From Anseranas semipalmata (taxonomy: Eukaryota > Chordata > Aves > Anseriformes > Anseranatidae): a stretch of DNA of 64,000 bases. How positions within the stretch are numbered: the stretch's first letter is position 1; every line of letters starts with the position of its first letter. The notes beneath the pieces are model-generated. The model made no database searches and was not told the DNA's origin. It saw only the letters and a list, made by a program, of their open reading frames with translations. Shown one piece after another: positions 56,223 through 64,000 of the stretch. A program made the translations under genes and the position numbers. The DNA is taken from assembly GCA_013399115.1 (NCBI GenBank), contig VXAA01005246.1, forward strand, positions 1 to 64,000, given 5' to 3'.

Positions 56223-59200
56223 CTGATAGCCAACAGAGGATGCTTAGAAGATGACAGAGGCAAATACAGCCCTATGCTCAAGGGGTCTGCAGTCACAGTC
56301 TTGTTGCATGATGTACAGCATACTGCAGGGTGCCATGTGGAAGAATTGTATGGGGAAAGAGGAGGTTCACTTACATTGCCCTGCTGTTGCCTCTTAAGTC
56401 TGTACCTCTCAGAGAAAGACAAGGTTAACATTTATGAGTTCAGGAATTATATTGAATTGCTTTGGACTGTGCTGATTTTTAAAGAACAGTTTCCAGGGAG
56501 GCATGCTGAAATATATGCAAGGAAAACAAATCAGTAGTGAAAAAGTTGATTTGTAAATCATCTTCATAAACATTAACAGTTAGAGGGGGTGTAGGAAATT
56601 CTACAGGAACAGGAAATCTGAAATATACTTGATCAAGCTGGATATTTCTTACTCTTTGGTAGTAGAAGTGATAAAAATGCTGCTAAAATAGGTAACTGAG
56701 AACTTTATAAATAAATGACATTTTCTTCCATGTATACTCAGCACTGTTTCAGAACTAAATATTGTTAGTATTAGTATTAGTATGCAGTAATAGACTCTGA
56801 ACCTGTGGGCAGCTTACAAACTTTCTGGGCCATCCTTCCAGCCATATCCTCTGTGGTTCTAAGGCCTGAAACCATCGCTTTAAGCAAAGCAGTCTGGCTA
56901 CCATTTGCCTTACCAAGTGCTTGTCACTCCTCAAAACTGACAGGAATGATTACTGGACTCTGGCTTACTGGTGAGAGAAAGATGTGCCTATATCATCAAA
57001 GCAAACTTTTATTTCCAGTGAAGTCTGTAGTTATCCATGCTGTATACGAATACATCATCCCTATTTTGCCATTTCTATTGTTGACAACTAACTGTCCTTT
57101 TATATTCTGTAATTGCCTGCTGTACTGACAGCTTGTCTGGCTATTTATTGAATTGCTAGATTTGGGAATCTGGCATTGCCGAATACGATAGATACATATG
57201 ATAGATATTTTAGTGGTGTACTGAATTCAGAATATCCACTGATCTTTCTGATTTGATCCCTTTCTTTCCATGCAAATGACTGAGTTTGAAGAAATTATTC
57301 TTCCCACTGTCTCACTGGAAAGTGACAGAGTGGGTGTTTGGCATTCTGAAAACGGCTGCTATTCCATGTTAGCTCTTTTGAGTGCTCTTTTTTAATGGCT
57401 CTTTTCAACTGCACTGAACAGAGAGTCAGTAATCTAGAGTCCAGAAACTGGATAAATTTTAGATTTCCAAAATGCTTATCTATAACAATGTTTTTGACAT
57501 TTTAGGAATCTTCTTTGACTATACACAATAAGGTAAAAATATGAAAGTCTAGAATGATAAGAATATTTTTCAAACATTCTTTAAAATTAAAAATGAATTA
57601 CTTCAGCTCCCAGAAATCAAGCTGAAATGTCTGCATGAGAAGTCATACAAGATACTGTCAACTGGGTAAGTTCTTGGAATGGCTTTTTTTGGACCAACTA
57701 CGTAAAAGGCTCCTTGAAATTGTATGGAGTGGCACAAACGTATGACTTGAGAGAGGAAGTTTGGTTGAATTGTTAAACACCATGGCCTTTTCTTAAAATA
57801 TTCACAGAGAAAAAATCATACATGTGCATTTGTATTGCAACATTAAGCTTTGTTACTGGATCTTTCCTTAAGAAAAAGGAGTTGGGGGATTACCCTCAAG
57901 GGAAAAAATTAGAATCACTGTGGAGCCTGTTTAAAAAAAAAAAAACCTTAGATATAATTATTAGAGCTAGAAGTACAAGTAGGATGCCTATGAGTAATGT
58001 TAAGCGTTTCTACTACAGAGAGGATAGCAGGAACCCACTTCTTTGTGCTGAGGCTTGCTCAGTGCTGTCTGTCAACATGTGGACATTGTGATCTCTTGAA
58101 GGAAAGAAGAGCAGGCAAAGGAAACAAATTTAATACCTGATGGGAAATGTGTCATGCAGCTATAAAGGCAGAAATCACAGAGCACAGCTTTTCATCACCT
58201 CCTTTGCCACTGCCTACTGTCTTCCAAAGCATGCTAGTGAAGACTAGATCAGACCAAATACCAATTCCCAAACTTTTCTGGTTGTGATCCTTGCAGTGCC
58301 AGGCCAGGCATTACTGCTGCAAGGGACTTACATATGCACACATATGCGTATAACCATAGATTTAAATAAAGATGAACATATTTGGGATTACTGAACAGAA
58401 GTAATGTCCTATGTCCAGGACTTAACCATGTGGTCTCCCGGAAATGTCAGCCAATTTTTGTTAAGGGCTCCTGGAATCTTTGCACAACCAGTCTTCTGGA
58501 AGATATTTCCTGGCATAATTCATCAGGTAGATAGATGGTGCTTGTCCAGTGAAAGTTTTACTCTAACACTTTGTTACACATCTATTGCAATGCAGAACTT
58601 CATACCCTAACTAGCAGGATGTGTATCATGGGGAACTCTACTGGATGATGAAGAGTAACAGCAAGCATCCCTTCAGTGTCCTTGTGCTGACACTAATTCT
58701 CCTTCAGTCAGGCCTGGTCAAAAAGGGTTATTCTCAACAAAATTTTATAAGATAGGGACTACAGTGCCTATCAGAATTTCACAGTTTCCCAAGGAGCTGT
58801 GCTGACTTTATGTGCAAAAAAATATCATCACATAACATCACAAGGAAGTAATAAGAAAAGGAGCTAATAGGACAGGGAAGTAACATGGGCCATGGGGGGC
58901 AGGGAGGCATATGAGAGAAACAAGAACTCCAACTTCTTTTTTATTTTCTTAGAATTTCATTTAACTGAAATAAATATGTTGCATATGTACAGTCCATTCC
59001 ATGTAAGAATCTCCAGTCTCTTTACAATGACTGATGATATACCTGAGGCTACAGTGTAAAGCAGTAGATATTATCTCAGTATAGAACTAGAAAAAACTGC
59101 AGTTTATCTGGCATTTCATGTCTAGTCCCAGATTTGGAGAACAGCAGCTCCCTGACATTTTGAACCACAAACTTCTTTCATCTTTTTAGTGTAGACTTTT

Positions 59201-61933
59201 GCTGCATGTTCATTACTCAGTTTTCTGTCTTAATATTCTTTCTTGTTTCTGCTTGGTGATACACGTTGGGCAAATCATTTAATTGGTCTGTTCATGACGA
59301 TGCCTAGATTTTTTTCTCTGATAGTTGACAAATCATTCCAAAGCTGTCAACATGTGCAGGAAAATTCAGTTACTCAGCCCAGTGCTGAGATTCAGTCCAA
59401 TAGGCATTCTTTTGCCCGGTGTATCTCCATCTCTAAGATTATCTCTCTGTCCTTCCAAATGCTTTGTTCAGTGCCCCTGACTGTATCATCTGCCAATGTG
59501 TAATCTATGTAGCTTGTTGACTTGGGTTCTGTTAGAATTTATGTAATCCTTTTGCTCTTGTGGGATCTAGATGGTTTCTGTGTGTTGGAAAACTTCTTTC
59601 TTTCGTGCATTTTTCATCTTATCTTTCATGCAGGTAATGTAGATAAGACTACTTCAGGTGTTCATTCTTGAGATAAGTTTGATCCTCTTTGAAGTTCTTG
59701 TTTAGCCACAAAAGTATTTATAGTTGTTTCTTGTTTGTTATTTTGTTTTAATCTATGTGATTCTCACTTTTTACTGTTTTCCAATGATTCCTTATAAGAT
59801 ACTATCTGAAAATGTTTTTGTATTTTTATACATATTTTATATTTTATATTTTTTTATATAACAAAATATTGAAAATTTCTTTTGAAATTACTGTTTCAGA
59901 TTAAAGTCATTTATGAGTTTGCAGGGAAGCTTATAGATTTTTAAATACTGGAAGAAAGATTCACTTTTCTTCTTTATCTGTGCTGTTTTAAGCAGTTGTT
60001 CATAGATTTATGTTTAACCTCCAGAGTTCTCTCATCTAATCTTGCCACAAATAACTCCACTAATGTTGACGTAAAACAGAGTTCACCCAAAAGTAATGAT
60101 TGTTCTTTGGTAAATTTATCACAGGATCGCAACAACTCAGATTGGTTAACATTGTCTATTTCCTGTCCTTCTGGTAGTTCTCTCAGGACATTCATGCCTT
60201 TGGGTGACCTCATCATACCTAATGAGACCATTTCAGTTCAATATCATTTTCCTATTAATATAGAATTTTCTGGAGACCTATTTTCTTGCATTTATTGTGT
60301 CTAGATATTTTGAAGAGAAAATTAGTCAGCAGAAGTTTTGTTGATAATTTTAAATCATATTCTACTTCATTTTCCTTGTTTCGCTTTCAAGTTGTTGTTG
60401 TTTTTTTTTTTTTTTTCAAAAGTAATGACCCCTATGTGAGATCATGGTATTTTAGCCAAAGAAACAAAAATCCTTAAGGTTCAGTTTCCTCATTAACTGA
60501 CAGGTTTTGTTTGTCTTTTTGTCTGTTTGTTTGCCTTTTATATCTGTCATATCCATTTAACTTTACTTGCTATCACTTTAGATCTTCATGATTTAAAATT
60601 TGGTAGATATAGTGAATGGAAATAAAGGCATTGTTAGGGATGATCTCTCATTTACTTCTAATAATACTGGAAAAAAATCAAGAGCACTACATATCATGAT
60701 GCTATTTAAAGTCAAATACTTAATTTTATGTGGTACAAAACAGCTTCTCACATATGTTTCTTTAATTTCTGAAAAGTAAGTACATAAAACAGTAGAAATT
60801 TTGGAAAGAGAGGGGTTTCATGGAAGTTTGTTGTCTCCTATAACATTTTATTTATGTTTTTAATGGATTCTTTGAATTGTCTTTTCACTAGGAATGCTAT
60901 AATACTTTAACTAAATGTTTGTCCTGATGAGCTATGATTTTCCCTGGAAAGTTTTCTACAAAGCAGCCTTGTGATATATGCTAACATTAAATTAAAATTC
61001 AAAGGCTAATATTTCAATAATTTTTAAGAAATTGTTTACATAAGTCCAAAACAACATAGTCCAATTAATTTCGTAGAAAAAACAACAGTGATAATAAGGT
61101 CTTCAAATCTAACTGCTTCCAGATTGTCATATTCTTGTTTGGTTGTTTGATAGTTATAACCAATGGAAGGTCATCTTCTCTGAAAATACTATTCAGTGAT
61201 ATCTCACATATGAAAGTCTGAGAAGTAATAATGTCTTATTTACCAGTATGCACTAATGGCAGTACTACATACAGTATGCTACAGAAAGGATTTTTTACCA
61301 GGTGTTGGCAATATAATATTTAGTCTAATCCACTAAGTGTGAGCCCTCTTAAACAGTTATGAGTTGCATCTGTATAACCAGTTTTATCACATGGCTCTAA
61401 CAAATAATTGTCTCCTTCCAGTTTCTTTTCTGACATCCTTGAAAAATAACATATGGCCCCAGGCAAATATTCAGTATCAACAGAATTGTTAAAATATCCA
61501 TAAAGACATTGAAAACAATAGTTTACTTAGTTCTGTAAAAGTGCTGTTGAGTGGAGTTGTTTGTTTCATTGACTGAAGAGTAAAGATCTTATATAAATAG
61601 TACTCATATGTTTACCTTTCACTTCGCTCATCTCACAATATCACAGACATCACAGATCACAAAAATTTAGTTGAATATTTGTGGTGGTTTCACCCTGATG
61701 GGCAGCAAACTCCACCACACTGCTCTCTCAATCCCCCTCCTCAAAAGAAGAGGTGGAGAAAACATGATGGAAAAGGGCTCATGGGTTGAGATAAGGACAG
61801 GGAGATTGCTCACCAATTACCATCACAGGCAAAACAGACTCAGCATAGGGAGATCAATATAATTTATTGCCTATCACTAGCAGACTAGAGCAGTGACAAA
61901 CTACAAGCAAACTAAAAACACCTTCCCCCACCC

Positions 61934-62055
61934 NNNNNNNNNNNNNNNNNNNNNNNNNNNNNNNNNNNNNNNNNNNNNNNNNNNNNNNNNNNNNNNNNNN
62001 NNNNNNNNNNNNNNNNNNNNNNNNNNNNNNNNNNNNNNNNNNNNNNNNNNNNNNN
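61934..62055. other. Assembly gap (122 N) in LTR
   Basis: The gap interrupts the LTR next to its GC-rich repeated part. Translations crossing it are not meaningful. Confidence 0.99.
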
Positions 62056-62081
62056 CTCCTGCTCCTGCGTGGGCTCCTCTC

Positions 62082-62270
62082 CACGGGCTGCAGCTCCGGC
62101 CCGGGGCCTGCTCCTGCGGGGGCTCCCATGGGCCGCAGCCTCCTTCAGGCCACATCCACCTGCTCCATGGGGGCTCCTCCATGGCTGCAGCGTGGAGATC
62201 TGCTCCGTGGGGTCCCCATGGGCTGCAGGGGGACGGCCTGCTCCACCATGGGCCTCTCCACGGGCCGCAG
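62082..62270. repeat. Degenerate ~44-bp minisatellite inside the LTR
   Basis: The motif CAYGGGCYGCAG or a near variant occurs at 62082, 62127, 62179, 62217 and 62259. Spacings are 45, 52, 38 and 42 bases, and CTGCTCC or GGCTCC words recur between copies. The array probably continued into the gap. Confidence 0.75.
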
Positions 62271-64000
62271 GGGAACTTGTGCTGCGGCGCCTGGAGCCCC
62301 TCCTGCCCTCCTGCTGCACTGCCCTGGGTGCCTGCAGGGCTGCTTCTCACCCCTCTCTCCCAGCTGCTGTGGCGCAGCAGTTTGTTCCCTTCCTTAGCTC
62401 TGCTCTCCCAGAGGCACACCCAGCGTTACTCCCTGGCTCGGCTCTGGCCAGTGGGGGTCCCTTTTGGAGCCGGCTGGAGCTGGCTCTGGTCTGACATGGG
62501 GCAGCTGCTGGGCTCTGCTCACAGAGGCCAACCCTGCAGCACCCCTGCTACAAAACTCTTGCCAGGTAAACCCAATACAGTTTGTTTTCAGCTTTGTATG
62601 TATATTGCCTTTAAAAAACATGAAGGAGAAATACAATTTACAGAACTGGGAAAATAAGGACAAAGGCTTCATATCACTCCGAAGCATATAAATAATTTTA
62701 TGCTTGTCCCATAAATCTATAAATTGTAAAGGTCTTCAGTTGACTTAGCGAGTGTATCACATTTATGGTTAAGGAGAAATATACATTTAGCTGGGCACCT
62801 TTACCTGAAAAAAAAAGAAAAAAAACAGTCTGCTGTTTTTTGTGGATCAGCACTACAGCTTGTCATACATAGACTTTTTTCAGCTTTATGCTGAAATTTA
62901 GTCTTCACTATGAAGATTTCAGGAACTTTTAACTCAGTATTTTTGTGGGAAAATAATAAATTGATCATCAGAATTCTGTTTGTGAAGGAAAAGAAAATCT
63001 ACATGACAGTGACTTTTAGGTCAGTAAAGCTGATTGAAGTATTCATCACAAAGAAATACCCTTCCCTTTTGCTCTTTTCTTGGTTTCAAAGGGATCCAAA
63101 CCTATCTTACGTGCCACATTAAAATCTCTTCAGTCTTGTGCAGGATTTCCTCTTCCAAATCCAAGGGTCTTCTACCTGTTCCTTGCACAACCAGTAAGTA
63201 CATTGTGGTATCAGTCTCCCCTGAGCATGAAAACAGTAGTTTTCATCTCACTTCTCACAGAAGGTGTTGTGCCCTACTGTTATCCAGTCTCTAAATTCCG
63301 CACCCCATACGTTGTTTAGGATTTTGTGAACTAACCCAGTGTTGCATATCTTAAGGAGGAATCTCAGCAGGCTTCCTGAATGAACTAATAAATATAACTG
63401 TCCTAACAAAAGAGACTAGTTTCATTGGGACGCTCAAGCTTATTCAATCATGAAGTGGGTGACTGTGTTTAAATAGTTCATCTAAAAAGAAATGGGGGAA
63501 CTGAAACTGGGTCTTATGGACCTATGTGGACAAAGAATTTGCTATTTCTGAATTGAGTCAAGTGAGTCTGTTAAAACTGAAGCCTGTCAAACCCCACTGT
63601 TGATTCAGAGTAAATGATTAATACTGGTCTGGAGCATAGATTGTGAAGGGAGAAGTTTTCAATGCTATTCTAGCAAAAATGATTTTTTTTATTGTTGTTT
63701 CCTTAATATTCACGTTAAACCAAAGTCCTTGTCATTTTCCACAATCAAATCTTACTTGTAAACTTTCAATTGCTGCTTGTCTTGTTACCAAAGGCAGTTT
63801 CTCATTTTCCACCAAACAAAATAGTTGATCTCCATTGGAAGCTTTATGATTAAAAAAATACAGAGACAAAAGAAGGGTCCAGGTTCTTGAGATCAGCTGA
63901 TGAGGGCTTCTTCCATATGAGTCCTGTCTCTAGCTTAGCTTATCAAAGGTGGACTGGGGCTGTCTTTCTTCCTTTCAAATCTTATGTCTTTTGAACAGTT

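Larger units (their letters stand above)
61680..62579 (-). mobile_element. GC-rich avian endogenous retrovirus LTR, with gap
   Basis: A block of about 900 bp, much richer in GC than its flanks. On the minus strand it starts TGTATTGGGTTT and ends CCACCACA, the form of a widespread avian ERV LTR. AATAAA on the minus strand (complement of 61863-61868) lies about 180 bp before that end. The middle is lost in a 122-base gap. No gag, pol or env sequence adjoins it, so it is probably a solo LTR. A weak flanking repeat (ATTTG at 61677-61681, GTTTG at 62580-62584) may be a decayed target duplication. A 254-codon + strand ORF across it is an artefact. Confidence 0.82.
50465..64000 (+). other. ADAMTS19: Downstream ADAMTS19 intron, at least 13.5 kb
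   Basis: The remaining TSP1-5 and PLAC coding was looked for and not found, so the intron continues past the window. It contains scattered T- and A-runs (51749, 54044, 57931, 60399), short AAC/AAT-rich simple sequence near 56155-56220, and the GC-rich LTR with an assembly gap at 61680-62579. The rest is AT-rich, unrecognised, with only short ORFs. Confidence 0.8.

Noticed and set aside
61893..62657. 254-codon + strand ORF and its overlapping frames
   Set aside because: It crosses a 122-base gap and consists of GC-rich LTR sequence, which has few stops.
63080..63200. Segment ending at a GTAAG-like site, possible TSP1-5 exon
   Set aside because: It lacks the CSxxCG and WxxW pattern expected for the next ADAMTS19 exon.
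1..64000. CRISPR arrays, tRNA or rRNA genes, bacterial operons
   Set aside because: None seen. The tandem repeats have no spacer structure and the sequence is vertebrate nuclear DNA.

Overview
This is nuclear DNA from a vertebrate, almost certainly a bird. It is AT-rich and intron-dominated. It carries several chicken-repeat-1 (CR1) LINE fragments with the avian ATTCTATG-type 3' tail, and two retroviral-type LTRs of avian style. There are no bacterial operons, no CRISPR array and no recognisable tRNA or rRNA gene. Species cannot be fixed from the sequence alone.

One protein-coding gene runs through the window on the + strand. Thirteen internal exons between 11688 and 50464 splice in frame, all at GT-AG junctions, into 610 complete codons of ADAMTS19, a secreted zinc metalloprotease of the ADAMTS17/19 pair. 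In order they encode the end of the catalytic domain (third zinc His and Met-turn), the disintegrin-like module, the first thrombospondin type 1 repeat (TSP1), the cysteine-rich domain, the spacer, TSP1 repeats 2, 3 and 4, and the first residues of repeat 5. The signal peptide, prodomain and first part of the protease lie upstream. The rest of TSP1-5 and the PLAC domain lie downstream. I found no exon of this gene in 1-11687 or 50465-64000, so the flanking introns are at least 11.7 kb and 13.5 kb long.

Layout: 1-11687 is intron with a TAnnC pentanucleotide array (101-303) and two minus-strand CR1 pieces (1686-1815, 8904-10160). 11688-13128 holds two exons finishing the protease and opening the disintegrin-like module. 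13129-20330 is intron with a minus-strand LTR (about 15130-15779) and an assembly gap. 20331-33503 holds six exons (disintegrin to spacer start), with a plus-strand, internally deleted CR1 at 26383-27727. 33504-41617 is the longest complete intron. 41618-50464 holds five exons (spacer to the start of TSP1-5). 50465-64000 is intron with a GC-rich minus-strand LTR (about 61680-62579) broken by a 122-base gap.

I see no second gene and no convincing novel biological system. The points worth checking are local: a weak splice donor with short in-frame read-through in TSP1-4, loss of likely O-fucose acceptor residues in some TSP1 repeats, an LTR with intact-looking promoter signals antisense to the gene, compound pentamer arrays, perfect inverted repeats, and one unexplained 172-codon antisense ORF.
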